Below are positions 16,700-25,824 of a stretch of 64,000 nucleotides of DNA, piece by piece. Within the stretch, counting starts at the first letter, position 1. Every line of letters begins with the position of its first letter. The translations under genes were made by a program, and so were the position numbers. Origin of the DNA: Leptospira bouyouniensis (lineage in GTDB: Bacteria > Spirochaetota > Leptospiria > Leptospirales > Leptospiraceae). The notes under the pieces are model-generated. The model saw only the letters and a list, made by a program, of their open reading frames with translations. It did no database searches and was not told where the DNA came from. Where the stretch lies: positions 186,001-250,000 of the forward strand of contig NZ_RQFT01000003.1 of the NCBI RefSeq assembly GCF_004769525.1. The letters run 5' to 3'.

Positions 16700-18808
16700 A
16701 TGAAAACTCGTTCATCTTTTTTTTACGGTTTTACCCTGCTTGTATTTGGATGTTTAGGATATTACTTACTCCAAGCTGGCAGTGTATTAGAATCCGCAAA
16801 AAATATTAATATCACAGTAAATGAACACTTAGACACAGAAAATTTTTTCAATCGGTTTCACCACCCATTAGCTCTATTGTTTTTACAAATCATTGTCGTT
16901 TGTGGTTCCGCTCGATTTGTAGGGTATCTATTCACTCGAAAATTAAAACAACCTTCCGTGATGGGAGAGATTGTCGCAGGGATTTTACTCGGACCGTCGC
17001 TTCTCGGTTATTATTTTCCAGAGACGATGGGATTTTTGTTCCCTCCTTCAAGCCTTCCAACACTCGGAACTTTAAGTCAAATTGGACTCGTTTTATTCAT
17101 GTTCATCATTGGAATGGAATTGGATCTTTCGGTTCTAAAAAACAAAGCACATTCAGCAATTATCATTAGTCATGCGAGTATTATCTTTCCTTTCTTTTTG
17201 GGAATGATTTTGGCATATTATTTTTATACTGACTATGCACCTAAAGATGTAGGTTTTTTATCATTTTCTCTTTTTATGGGCATTGCGATGAGTATCACCG
17301 CATTTCCTGTACTTGCTCGTATTTTGCAAGAAAGGAATCTCACACGGACACCACTTGGTGCCATGGTGTTAACCTGTGCTGCTGCAGATGACATTACAGC
17401 TTGGATCCTTCTCGCTATCATCGTAACGATTTCTAAAGCAGGGAACCTCAATACTGCACTCTTTACCATTGGGCTTTCCTTTGCTTATATCTTAACGATG
17501 ATTTATCTTGTAGCTCCGTTTCTCAAACGATTGGGTTCCATTTATATTTCCCGAGAGAACCTGACAAGAACAGCCGTTGCTCTCATTTTGATGATTTTAT
17601 TTTTATCTTCCCTAACTACCGAAGTGATTGGGATCCATGCTCTCTTTGGAGCCTTTCTTGCAGGTGTGATCATGCCGGCTGAAGGAAATTTAAAAAAACT
17701 AATCGCTGAGAAAATTGAAGACCTCGCAGTCATATTATTCCTCCCCATCTTTTTTGTGATCACTGGACTGCGCACAAAGGTGAATCTTCTCAATGATTCC
17801 CATTTATGGCTAGTCTTTGGGTTAGTGTTACTTGTGGCTGTCGTGGGAAAATTTATCGGGAGTGCCTTTGCCGCTAGGGTTGCAGGTTCCAATTGGGAAG
17901 ATTCGTTATCCATCGGCGCTCTGATGAATACTCGTGGCCTAATGGAACTTGTTGTTCTCAATATAGGGTATGATTTAGGAATCCTCAGTCCTGAAATTTT
18001 TGCTGTATTTGTGCTTATGGCTCTTGTCACAACCCTTTCCACAGGTCCCCTTCTCGATGGAATCCAAAAGTTTTTTGCAAGGACAACCACTACACCATTC
18101 TCAGAAAAACCTTCAGATAGCAAACTACGTGTCCTTGTAGCTTTCGCCCAAGAAAAAATGGGAAAAAGTTTGGTCCGGTTTGCTTTTTCCTTATCTGGTA
18201 ACCAAAAGAAAAATTTAGAGCTCATCGCTTTGCATATTTCTCCAAATGATTCTTTATCAAATGAAGAAATTCGAAAGTACCGAGATGCAAGTTTTGAAGC
18301 CATTCGCCAAACAGGCGTAAATTTAGGAATCCAAGTACAAACGGAATACCGAATCACTGATAATGTCACATATGAAATAGTCAATTTTGCTAAAATCAAA
18401 CACTCCGACATCCTGCTGATAGGTGCGGCAAAACCATTGTTTTCTCGCAGTTATACGGGAGGAAAAATCAAAGGGATTTTAAACTATTGCCCTGCCACGG
18501 TAGGTGTTCTTATCGACAATGGTCTCGAAACCATTGAACGAGTTGCCATTCTTTATAAAGGAGAAAAAGATCCCATCCTCGGTTTTGCTCAGAAACTCAC
18601 TTCCTTAAAAGGAATGAAATCGAATAAAATCAAAGTGGAAAACCTTATCCAACCGGAAACCGATCTCAATCCTTATCCAATAGCTTTAAACCAAATCACA
18701 GGGTATTCTCTGATCCTAATTGATTTGAATGTCTGGGAAGAGTTAGGTTTTGAAAAAATGGACCTTCTCCCTACTTCTTTTCTATTGGTACGTTTTTTAA
18801 CCACCTAA
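16700..18808 (+). CDS. Kef/CPA2-type cation:proton antiporter with cytoplasmic USP-like domains
   Basis: 702-residue membrane protein. A first hydrophobic segment is followed by about 12 transmembrane helices (to about residue 455) of the Na_H_Exchanger family, with GEIVAGILLGPSLLG, the unwound-helix motif TAFPVLARIL and AAADDITAW, whose paired acidic residues are typical of ion-binding sites. The C-terminal 230 residues contain universal-stress-like segments (LRVLVAFAQEK, DILLIGAAKP), a regulatory module. Exchanges Na+ or K+ for H+; the ion cannot be told. Stands alone downstream of coaD by 18 bases. Confidence 0.92.
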   Translation: MKTRSSFFYGFTLLVFGCLGYYLLQAGSVLESAKNINITVNEHLDTENFFNRFHHPLALLFLQIIVVCGSARFVGYLFTRKLKQPSVMGEIVAGILLGPSLLGYYFPETMGFLFPPSSLPTLGTLSQIGLVLFMFIIGMELDLSVLKNKAHSAIIISHASIIFPFFLGMILAYYFYTDYAPKDVGFLSFSLFMGIAMSITAFPVLARILQERNLTRTPLGAMVLTCAAADDITAWILLAIIVTISKAGNLNTALFTIGLSFAYILTMIYLVAPFLKRLGSIYISRENLTRTAVALILMILFLSSLTTEVIGIHALFGAFLAGVIMPAEGNLKKLIAEKIEDLAVILFLPIFFVITGLRTKVNLLNDSHLWLVFGLVLLVAVVGKFIGSAFAARVAGSNWEDSLSIGALMNTRGLMELVVLNIGYDLGILSPEIFAVFVLMALVTTLSTGPLLDGIQKFFARTTTTPFSEKPSDSKLRVLVAFAQEKMGKSLVRFAFSLSGNQKKNLELIALHISPNDSLSNEEIRKYRDASFEAIRQTGVNLGIQVQTEYRITDNVTYEIVNFAKIKHSDILLIGAAKPLFSRSYTGGKIKGILNYCPATVGVLIDNGLETIERVAILYKGEKDPILGFAQKLTSLKGMKSNKIKVENLIQPETDLNPYPIALNQITGYSLILIDLNVWEELGFEKMDLLPTSFLLVRFLTT

Positions 18809-18850
18809 AGATTCGATTGCTTTTTTGGGTTTCTCCGTGCAACTGGAGAT

Positions 18851-19264
18851 ATGGAAAGAACTTTTATTATGCTTAAACCCGATGCAGTGAAAAACAAACA
18901 CATCGGGGACATCCTTCAAAGAATCGAAAAAGAAGGATTCAAAATCCTAGGAATGAAATTCCTAAAACTGAGCCTGGAAGACGCAAAACAATTTTACGCA
19001 GTCCATGCGGCTCGTCCTTTTTACAATGACCTTTGCACTTACATGGCTTCTGGTCCAATCGTTGCTTGTGCTCTTGAACGTGACAACGCAGTTGCTCATT
19101 GGAGAGACGTCATTGGTGCGACTGACCCGAAAGAAGCAAAAGCAGGAACCATCCGAGCACTTTTCGCTGAAAGTAAGGAAGCAAATGCAGTTCACGGTTC
19201 TGACTCTGTTGCGAACGCTTTACAAGAAATTGCGTTTTTCTTCAAAGGGTATGAGCTTAACTAA
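18851..19264 (+). CDS. ndk: Nucleoside diphosphate kinase
   Basis: Equilibrates nucleoside di- and triphosphates through a phosphohistidine. 137 residues. [13 protein letters not shown] starts the fold, RPFY and [15 protein letters not shown] are conserved, and NAVHGSDS holds the active-site histidine. The ribosome-binding site CTGGAGAT could pair with CTCC about 8 bases upstream, a possible small translational lock. Confidence 0.97.
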
Positions 19265-19282
19265 GCTTTTGATTGATTCAAA

Positions 19283-19307
19283 GATCGGTTCTTAAATAGA
19301 ACCGGTC
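19283..19307 (+). terminator. Stem-loop after ndk, just before the polyprenyl synthase
   Basis: GATCGGTTC / GAACCGGTC, a 9-bp stem (one G-T pair) with a 7-base loop. No T-run follows, so it is a weak terminator at best. It ends 10 bases before the GTG of the next gene and might instead influence its translation. Confidence 0.45.
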
Positions 19308-19317
19308 TCATCCTACC

Positions 19318-20241
19318 GTGCCAAATTCGTTTTCAAAAATTCTTTATACTTCCAAACATCTTTTTGATACCTTTTTTGAATCCTACACAATCAAATTGTT
19401 TTCACCAAAAACTCGCATAACAGAAGCTTGTTTGTATAGTTTACAAGCTGGAGGGAAAAGAGTTAGACCAATTTTTGTCCTTAACGCATATTTTGAACCA
19501 AACGAATTGCTAAATCCTGATTCTAATGCGACAAACCATTCGGTTTTTCTTGCTTCCTTAGCTGTCGAATGTATTCACACTTATTCTCTTATCCATGATG
19601 ATTTGCCTGCGATGGATAATGATGACACTCGCCGAGGGAAACCAACCTGTCACAAACAGTTTGATGAAGCGACCGCAATCTTAGCAGGTGATACACTCAA
19701 CTCACTTAGTTTTTATTTATTATCGATGATGGACACATCCGATCCACTGCAACTACGTGATTCTATCCAGATATTACATAAAGGTGCAGGGATGGAAGGT
19801 ATGATCCTTGGGCAGATGGAGGACATCGAAGAAGAAAAGAAACCAAATATCCATGGGCGTGAATCCATTCTAAGTTCAATCCATGAAAAAAAAACAGGTG
19901 CCCTCATCGAATCTTCTTTTCTTTTAGGTAACCGATTAAGAAAAGATTGGAAAGAAAGAGAGTCGACGCTTTCTAGTTATGCGAAAGAAATCGGATTATT
20001 ATTCCAAATCACTGATGACATCCTTGATGTAGAAGGGAATTTAGAAGAACTTGGTAAAACACCTGGAAAAGATGCAAAGGCAGGTAAATTAACATATCCA
20101 AGTTTGTATGGTATGGAGAAAACGAAAGCACTTCGGGATGAGTCAGTCTCCAAAGCAATTTCTTTGGCCTCCGATCTACCATCGTTAAATCATGACTTCT
20201 TTTTAGGATTACCTAAATACATTGCTGAAAGAAAAAATTAG
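19318..20241 (+). CDS. Polyprenyl diphosphate synthase (farnesyl/geranylgeranyl type)
   Basis: Condenses isopentenyl diphosphate with allylic diphosphates. 307 residues with both aspartate-rich motifs: HDDLPAMDNDD with RRGKPT (first) and FQITDDILDVEG (second), plus GGKRVRP near the N-terminus. Short-chain (IspA-like) architecture, but chain length cannot be fixed by eye. The start is GTG at 19318 with no clear ribosome-binding site and a stem-loop immediately upstream. It overlaps the TlyA-like gene by 20 bases. Confidence 0.93.
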   Translation: MPNSFSKILYTSKHLFDTFFESYTIKLFSPKTRITEACLYSLQAGGKRVRPIFVLNAYFEPNELLNPDSNATNHSVFLASLAVECIHTYSLIHDDLPAMDNDDTRRGKPTCHKQFDEATAILAGDTLNSLSFYLLSMMDTSDPLQLRDSIQILHKGAGMEGMILGQMEDIEEEKKPNIHGRESILSSIHEKKTGALIESSFLLGNRLRKDWKERESTLSSYAKEIGLLFQITDDILDVEGNLEELGKTPGKDAKAGKLTYPSLYGMEKTKALRDESVSKAISLASDLPSLNHDFFLGLPKYIAERKN

Positions 20242-20995
20242 GCTAGATGATTTTCTCGTTAGAGAAGGCATTGCGAATGACTTAAAATTAGCACAATCCT
20301 TGATCCTTTCAGGTTCTGTTCTTGTTAATGATATTATTATTTCCAAGGTTGGAACCCTTATCACAGCAAAAGATAAGGTTCGAATCAAAGAAAAAATTAA
20401 AACCTATGTATCTAGAGGTGCCTATAAACTACTTGGTGCTTTTGATACATGGAAAGGCATACAAGTAGAAGGAAAAACCTGTATCGATTTAGGGGCTTCG
20501 ACTGGTGGATTTTGCCAAGTGTTATTGGAAAAAGGAGCATTGCGAGTGATCGCAGTTGATGTAGGTTACGGACAGTTAGCTCAAAAAATAGCAAATGATC
20601 CTAGAGTTTTTGTATTCGATCGAACACACTTAAAGGAACTACCTCTTTTACCACTCGGTGCTCTCACTAAAGATTCATGGATCACAATGGATTTGAGTTT
20701 TATTTCCTTAATTCCAGTTTTCGGATTTTTAATACCGTTGTTTCAAAAATATCCGGAAATTCATTGGAGAGGTATTACACTTTTAAAGCCACAATTCGAA
20801 GTCCATCCTTCAAAGTTAGAGAAAGGAGTATTGATCGATTCGCATAGCATTGGATATACGATTAGGAGTGTTTGGAAAAAAATCAAAAACATAGATCCAA
20901 AAATTCGATTTCTTGGATTAGCTGAATCTCCTATCCAAGGAGCAGATGGTAATCGTGAGTTTTTAATTCGTTGGGAAAGAAGGCCGGAACACTAA
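20222..20995 (+). CDS. TlyA-family rRNA methyltransferase (S4 + FtsJ fold)
   Basis: Likely 2'-O-methylates rRNA. 257 residues: an N-terminal S4 RNA-binding domain (RLDDFLVREG ... ILSGSVLVND), then an FtsJ-like Rossmann fold with CIDLGASTGGFCQVLLEKGA, and the catalytic Lys/Asp context ITMDLSFIS and LLKPQFE. The family was once called haemolysin TlyA. TTG start at 20222 inside the end of the polyprenyl synthase, as in many bacteria where these two genes are adjacent. Converges with a receiver gene with a 4-base overlap at the stops. Confidence 0.92.
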   Translation: MLKEKIRLDDFLVREGIANDLKLAQSLILSGSVLVNDIIISKVGTLITAKDKVRIKEKIKTYVSRGAYKLLGAFDTWKGIQVEGKTCIDLGASTGGFCQVLLEKGALRVIAVDVGYGQLAQKIANDPRVFVFDRTHLKELPLLPLGALTKDSWITMDLSFISLIPVFGFLIPLFQKYPEIHWRGITLLKPQFEVHPSKLEKGVLIDSHSIGYTIRSVWKKIKNIDPKIRFLGLAESPIQGADGNREFLIRWERRPEH

Positions 20996-21357
20996 ACCAT
21001 AAATCCAGTGACCGCTTCTTTCAATTGGTCAGTCGAAAATGGTTTCATAAGGTAAGCATAAGAAGGATTTTGATTGATCCGTTGTTTGGATGTTTCATCT
21101 AAAAATCCGGTTAAAAACAAAACCGGGACAGAAAATTGATCTCGTAAGGATTCCGCAGTCTCTATCCCATCGAGAGAACCTTCTAAATTGATGTCCATCA
21201 AAATGAGATCTGGCACTTTTTCAGACACAATTTGAAATGCCTCATCCCCGGAAGGTACAACTGCAATCACATGAAAACCGAAGGATTCGATTTTCTGTTT
21301 GATATTAAGTCCGAGGAATGGTTCATCCTCGACGATGAGGATGTTCTTTTTCGTCAT
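20992..21357 (-). CDS. Single-domain response regulator
   Basis: 121 residues, a receiver only. Acidic pocket in VEDEP, phospho-acceptor Asp in LILMDINLEG, Thr in LFLTGF, and Lys in YLMKPF. No output domain; CheY-like or a phosphorelay intermediate, comparable to receivers that sit beside PAS kinases. Orphan in position: no kinase gene is adjacent, the nearest being at 22.5 kb. Confidence 0.9.
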   Translation of the reverse strand: MTKKNILIVEDEPFLGLNIKQKIESFGFHVIAVVPSGDEAFQIVSEKVPDLILMDINLEGSLDGIETAESLRDQFSVPVLFLTGFLDETSKQRINQNPSYAYLMKPFSTDQLKEAVTGFMV

Positions 21358-21406
21358 ATATGCTTTATTTTATAAGGGGGGGTCTGTTAAAAAGTAAAAA
21401 TACTCT

Positions 21407-21640
21407 ATGGCAGATAAAAGTATCAAACAACCCGAGAATGTACCAGGAAAATACTAAGTCGACCAGACTTGTGTTCCCTGCAATGACTGTATCAAAGAAG
21501 CACCAGACCTGTTAGAATACAATGCGGACGAAACGCACATTTTTTTCAAAAAACAACCTTCCAGTCCGTCCGAAGAAAAACAGGCGAAAGCTGCGATGGC
21601 GATGTGCCCAGTTGATGCCATCGGTGATGACGGAGAATAA
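21407..21640 (+). pseudogene. [4Fe-4S] ferredoxin gene interrupted by an in-frame TAA
   Basis: A 78-codon frame encoding a small ferredoxin: MADKSIKQ..., then C-V-P-C-N-D-C (C-x2-C-x2-C) and a late AMCPVDAIG, the classic single-cluster ligand set. Codon 17 (21455-21457) is TAA where a tyrosine codon would fit (the preceding codon is TAC, and Y-Y is plausible here). Everything after it is intact to the natural stop at 21640. No alternative start could save the cysteines' upstream part in a family-typical way. Upstream lies an odd G7 run but no well-placed ribosome-binding site. Either a recent nonsense mutation or a base-call error. Confidence 0.8.
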
Positions 21641-21653
21641 ATTTTCATAATAG

Positions 21654-22523
21654 TTAAGAATAATAGAATTCTCTAATGTTTTTTGCCACCACGTCTGGTT
21701 TTTCCAAATGAATTGCATGTCTGATTTTGGGAATCCAAACTAGTTTACTTTTTTTGATATAAGATTTCATTTGATTCATCATAAACGGTGGAGTAATTTC
21801 GTCTTCTGCACCTGCTAAAATCAATGTTGGGATTTTTATCCCTTTCATTTTTGCACCAAAAAAAATTTCATCTTCCCTACGTAATGTATTTTCTTGCAGA
21901 TATTCATTTGGTTTGTCATTCCAAATCGTAACAAGTGTATGACGGAATAAATAACCTGGTTCAGGAAACTCTTCACCATATAAATAACGTAAAAGTAATA
22001 CAACTTGTCTTTCCGTTTTGGGAAACAAAATTTTACGCATTTTTTCTCGTTCTGGATGAGGGATTCCACCTGGGGCAAGTAGGATTAATTTTTCAACAAG
22101 TTTGTTATGGTCTGCCAGTACCAAGTGTTGGGAGATGAGTCCCCCCATAGAATGACCAACCAAACAAATGTCTTTTAGATTTAACTTTTCGAAACACTCT
22201 AAAAGCAAATTTGCCCAAACATCTATTTGATATAAATATTTGACTAAAGGTAATTTACTTTTTCCATATCCAGGCAAATCAAAAACATAAATATTATGTC
22301 CTTCATTTAACAGTTCTTTAACGACTCGACGAAAGCCAAAACTTTCGTCCAACAAACCATGGAAAAAAACAATTGGTTTTTGATTCCCATTTCCAAACTT
22401 CCAATAAAAAATACGGTGGCCACCCATATTGGCATAAGAGGGAATTCCACCCATAATTTTCATTGATTTACGTCTCTGGGACTGATAATTTCGATAAAGG
22501 CTTCGGTAAAAAAGTTTAATCAT
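21654..22523 (-). CDS. Alpha/beta-fold hydrolase
   Basis: 289-residue serine hydrolase of the alpha/beta superfamily. Oxyanion region VFFHGLLDESFG, nucleophile in VGHSMGG, acid in LAGAEDEITP, and histidine in IRHAIHLEKP. Esterase, lipase or C-C hydrolase; substrate unknown. The N-terminus is basic and weakly hydrophobic. I chose the ATG at 22523, one base from the divergent kinase start; an ATG at 22463 is the alternative, and neither has a strong ribosome-binding site. Confidence 0.88.
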   Translation of the reverse strand: MIKLFYRSLYRNYQSQRRKSMKIMGGIPSYANMGGHRIFYWKFGNGNQKPIVFFHGLLDESFGFRRVVKELLNEGHNIYVFDLPGYGKSKLPLVKYLYQIDVWANLLLECFEKLNLKDICLVGHSMGGLISQHLVLADHNKLVEKLILLAPGGIPHPEREKMRKILFPKTERQVVLLLRYLYGEEFPEPGYLFRHTLVTIWNDKPNEYLQENTLRREDEIFFGAKMKGIKIPTLILAGAEDEITPPFMMNQMKSYIKKSKLVWIPKIRHAIHLEKPDVVAKNIREFYYS

Positions 22524-22524
22524 A

Positions 22525-24312
22525 ATGTTAGATAGTAAAATTCTCAGGTTATCGCAGCTACTTTCCCATTCCTCGAATCCATTCCTTTTCGTCGATCTCA
22601 AATCCCAAAATATTCTATATTGTCATGAACATATCAATAACCGTTTGGGATTTAATGAAAATCTTCCTTGTTCGATCAATCGAGTCTTTTTTGAAACTTC
22701 TTTAATACTAAACAAGGCGAATGATCAAAACAATGAATGGTTTGTTATTCATCTATTAAATCAAAACCAAGAAAAAATACCAGCTACTGTTCTTATTTCA
22801 TCTATCTCTGAATTCTACGAAGAACAAAACGAAATGATTATTGTTTTTGTAGAATGGAAAACTCAAATTGAGAATCATTCTGTTCACAATAATGATAATT
22901 TAGAAATCCCTTTTTTGAGAACTGATTCGGTTGGAAATATTCAATTTGCCAACACACGCTTTTTAGATTTTTTTTCTCTAACTTTAGAACAGATTCGAAA
23001 AAAATCTATTTTCGAAATCCTTTCTCTTCCTGGACAGATCAAAAAAGAATTATTGAATCAAAATATCAAACACGAGATTGAAATACAATCAGGGTTTGGC
23101 GAAAAACAAAAATTCCAATTACAGAGTTTTTTAACACCAACGATACTTACGAACACAAATGAAATCACGATTCTATTGTTAAATTTATCTTCAATTCAAA
23201 ATGCAGAATATACAATCAAATATGGAGAAGATAAACTAAGAACATTTTTTGCTACAATTAATAATGGTTTTGTGATCGTTAATCAAGATGCAGTGATCTT
23301 GGAAGTTGCACCAATATTTAAGTTTTTGTTGTTTCAACTTTTAGCATTCGAAATAGGAGAGAATATTTTCCATTTTTTTGATAAAGAAACAAAAGCCAAA
23401 TTAACAGATGTTCTACAAAATTCAATCGAAACTCAAACAACACAAAGAGCAGAATTTGATTATCTATTATTAGGTGAAGAAAAAACTTTTGAAATCAAAT
23501 TTATTCCTGTTAGGAGGCTTAATCCAAACGACATAAAAGTTATGTTGGTTTTTTCCGATATCACTGAGACAAAACGATTAGATAGACAATTGATTGAATC
23601 AATGAAATTTGCAAGTATTGGAGAAATTGCAGCAGGACTTGCACATGAAATTAATAATCCGTTACAAAGTGCACTTCTATATTTAGAGGATTTAATCACA
23701 GTTGATGAAGCAGATCCAATCGAAAGGAAAAATATCCTACAAAAAATTGAAGCTGCTAATTTAAGAATTCGCGATTTAGTTAAAGCTTTGCTTGATTTAG
23801 GAAGGATGGAAAGTCCAAACCGTGATTTTGTCTCACCCTATTATATTTTGGTGAGAACCAGTGAATTGGTAGAAGTAAGCTGTCGGAAAAAAAATATTCA
23901 TTTTACTCGTCATGCAGGCCCTAACCTTCCAGGAATTTTTGTCCGATGGCAGGAAATCGAACAAGTGTTGATCAATTGTGTTGTCAATTCCATCAATGCT
24001 TTGTCTGAAATGGAAACAGCTCGTAAGGATCCAAAAATTGAGTTGGGAATTGATATAGTTAGGAGTCAAAATAAAGACTGGGTAGTCTTTTCTGTAGAAG
24101 ACAATGGTCCTGGAATTGATGATGACACATTAGAAAAAGTATTTTTACCATTATTTACAACAAGACGAAACAAACAAGGAACTGGATTGGGTTTATCAAT
24201 TTCAAAAAAAATCATCGCCGAACATGGCGGTGAAATTTATATCAAAACGAAAAACGGGGTAGGAACAAAGGTGGAAATTTTTCTTCCTGCTCATACGGAT
24301 GAAAATGGATAA
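22525..24312 (+). CDS. PAS-domain sensor histidine kinase
   Basis: 595-residue soluble kinase. Three PAS-like regions (about residues 10-120, 130-230 and 240-355) precede the HisKA domain with phospho-acceptor His374 in LAHEINNPLQ, followed by an ATPase domain (VNSINAL, VEDNGPGIDDD, GTGLGLSISKKI). No transmembrane segment, so the signal is cytoplasmic. The next gene, a receiver-PAS-kinase hybrid, overlaps it by 14 bases, and the AmgK/MurU-like pair follows; it may sense a cell-wall or energy signal, but that is inference. Confidence 0.93.
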   Translation: MLDSKILRLSQLLSHSSNPFLFVDLKSQNILYCHEHINNRLGFNENLPCSINRVFFETSLILNKANDQNNEWFVIHLLNQNQEKIPATVLISSISEFYEEQNEMIIVFVEWKTQIENHSVHNNDNLEIPFLRTDSVGNIQFANTRFLDFFSLTLEQIRKKSIFEILSLPGQIKKELLNQNIKHEIEIQSGFGEKQKFQLQSFLTPTILTNTNEITILLLNLSSIQNAEYTIKYGEDKLRTFFATINNGFVIVNQDAVILEVAPIFKFLLFQLLAFEIGENIFHFFDKETKAKLTDVLQNSIETQTTQRAEFDYLLLGEEKTFEIKFIPVRRLNPNDIKVMLVFSDITETKRLDRQLIESMKFASIGEIAAGLAHEINNPLQSALLYLEDLITVDEADPIERKNILQKIEAANLRIRDLVKALLDLGRMESPNRDFVSPYYILVRTSELVEVSCRKKNIHFTRHAGPNLPGIFVRWQEIEQVLINCVVNSINALSEMETARKDPKIELGIDIVRSQNKDWVVFSVEDNGPGIDDDTLEKVFLPLFTTRRNKQGTGLGLSISKKIIAEHGGEIYIKTKNGVGTKVEIFLPAHTDENG

Positions 24313-25816
24313 AATATTAATTATCGATGATGAAGAAGACATTCGTATTGCTTTGAAACGTGTCCTTTCTCGTGAAGGTTACCAAATTGAACTCTCAGAA
24401 TCTGCTACTGATGCAATTAAAAGAATTGAGGCAAATGAAATTTTTTCATTAGTAATTTCAGATATTTTAATGTCTGGAATGTCTGGTATCGATTTCACCA
24501 AATTCATTGCTGAAAAAAATATAAACCTACCTGTTATTTTAATTACAGGAAATCCAAATTTATCTTCAGCAGAAGCGGCTATTCGTTATCATGCTTATGA
24601 ATACATTTCCAAACCGGTTGACAGGACTCAGCTACTTTCCGTTGTAAAACGAGCTTTGGAAGTCAAAAATCAAAAAGATTCTGACTTAGAAAAATTAATG
24701 TTATCCGAAAAATTGGAAAGAGCTCTTCGGACACAAAATTTAGATTTAAATAGACAAAACGCTGCTATATTAAATGCGACATCGGATGCCGTTATCACAA
24801 TCAATCACAAGTTAGTCATTGTTTCAGCAAACAAATCTAGTTTCGAAATGTTTCGTTTTCACTCCCCTTTAGATTTAATAGGACAAAATGTACGTCTCTT
24901 ATTTACCGAAAATAAAATGCAAAAATACATGAATCAAGTTTCTAGTGTATTGAGTCAGGAACCGAATAAATCTACACTACAACTTTCTGACGTAACATTA
25001 CAAAGGTCGGATTCTTCAACCTTTCTTGCTGATATCGCAATTTGTTCTTATAGTTTAGATGGGGATTCTTATTATACAGGTGTGATCCGAGATGTGACAC
25101 AGAAAAAAATGATGGTGGAACAACTCATTCATTCGGAAAGGAGAGCTTTTTTATCAGTAGTTGCAGCGAGTATTGGCCATGAAATCAATAATTCATTAAC
25201 AGCTATACAAGGATTTGTGGAAATGGCATCTCGTGAAAATGCTGATTTGATGTTAAAAGATCGGGCTCTTAAGGTAACTTTGAACCAAACTGAAAAATTG
25301 AGAGCCCTAACTTCAAATTTATTACAATTAGGAAAATCCGTAAAATCAAATCACGAAAAAACTGAAATTCTAAATTTGAATTCTGAAATTACAACCGTTT
25401 TACAAGTGTTTAAGGAAACTGCTAAATTAAAATACTGTCAAATACAACGAAGCGAATCAGAACAAATCATTCTGTTCCGTATGAATTCGGACCAATTTGC
25501 ACTTTTACTTTCTAACATTTTGTTGAATGCTGCTGATGCGACTAATAATATTGGCACAATCGAAATTAAAACATATCTTCAAAGCAAAAAAGCTCACCTA
25601 ATCATAACTGATGATGGTGAAGGTATGTCACAAGAAACCTTAGAAAAAATATACGAACCATATTTTACAACCAAAGAATTGGGTAAAGGAACAGGACTAG
25701 GGATGTTTGTGGTGAAACAAATAGTAGATAATTTTGACATTAAGTTAGAAATTGATTCTAACCCTGGAAAAGGATCTAAATTTCATTTTATTTTTCCTGA
25801 GGTTTCCGAAACCTAG
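24299..25816 (+). CDS. Hybrid receiver-PAS-histidine kinase
   Basis: 505 residues. N-terminal receiver (IDDEED, Asp55 in VISDILMSG, Lys in YISKPVD), a PAS domain (about 150-275, SDAVITINHKLVIVSAN), then a HisKA domain with His294 in IGHEINNSLT, and ATPase boxes (LNAADATN, DDGEGMS, GTGLGMFVVKQI). The upstream kinase probably phosphorylates this receiver, which then modulates its own kinase; no DNA-binding output gene is adjacent, so the final target is elsewhere. A second ATG at 24305 is possible. Confidence 0.93.
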   Translation: MKMDKILIIDDEEDIRIALKRVLSREGYQIELSESATDAIKRIEANEIFSLVISDILMSGMSGIDFTKFIAEKNINLPVILITGNPNLSSAEAAIRYHAYEYISKPVDRTQLLSVVKRALEVKNQKDSDLEKLMLSEKLERALRTQNLDLNRQNAAILNATSDAVITINHKLVIVSANKSSFEMFRFHSPLDLIGQNVRLLFTENKMQKYMNQVSSVLSQEPNKSTLQLSDVTLQRSDSSTFLADIAICSYSLDGDSYYTGVIRDVTQKKMMVEQLIHSERRAFLSVVAASIGHEINNSLTAIQGFVEMASRENADLMLKDRALKVTLNQTEKLRALTSNLLQLGKSVKSNHEKTEILNLNSEITTVLQVFKETAKLKYCQIQRSESEQIILFRMNSDQFALLLSNILLNAADATNNIGTIEIKTYLQSKKAHLIITDDGEGMSQETLEKIYEPYFTTKELGKGTGLGMFVVKQIVDNFDIKLEIDSNPGKGSKFHFIFPEVSET

Positions 25817-25824
25817 TTGGTAAC

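Noticed and set aside
17542..18411. 289-codon open frame opposite the antiporter gene
   Set aside because: It is a shadow of the real gene: no ribosome-binding site, basic low-complexity composition and no recognisable fold.
21455..21457. Selenocysteine or specific readthrough at the ferredoxin stop
   Set aside because: The codon is TAA, not TGA, and no readthrough context or structure is visible.
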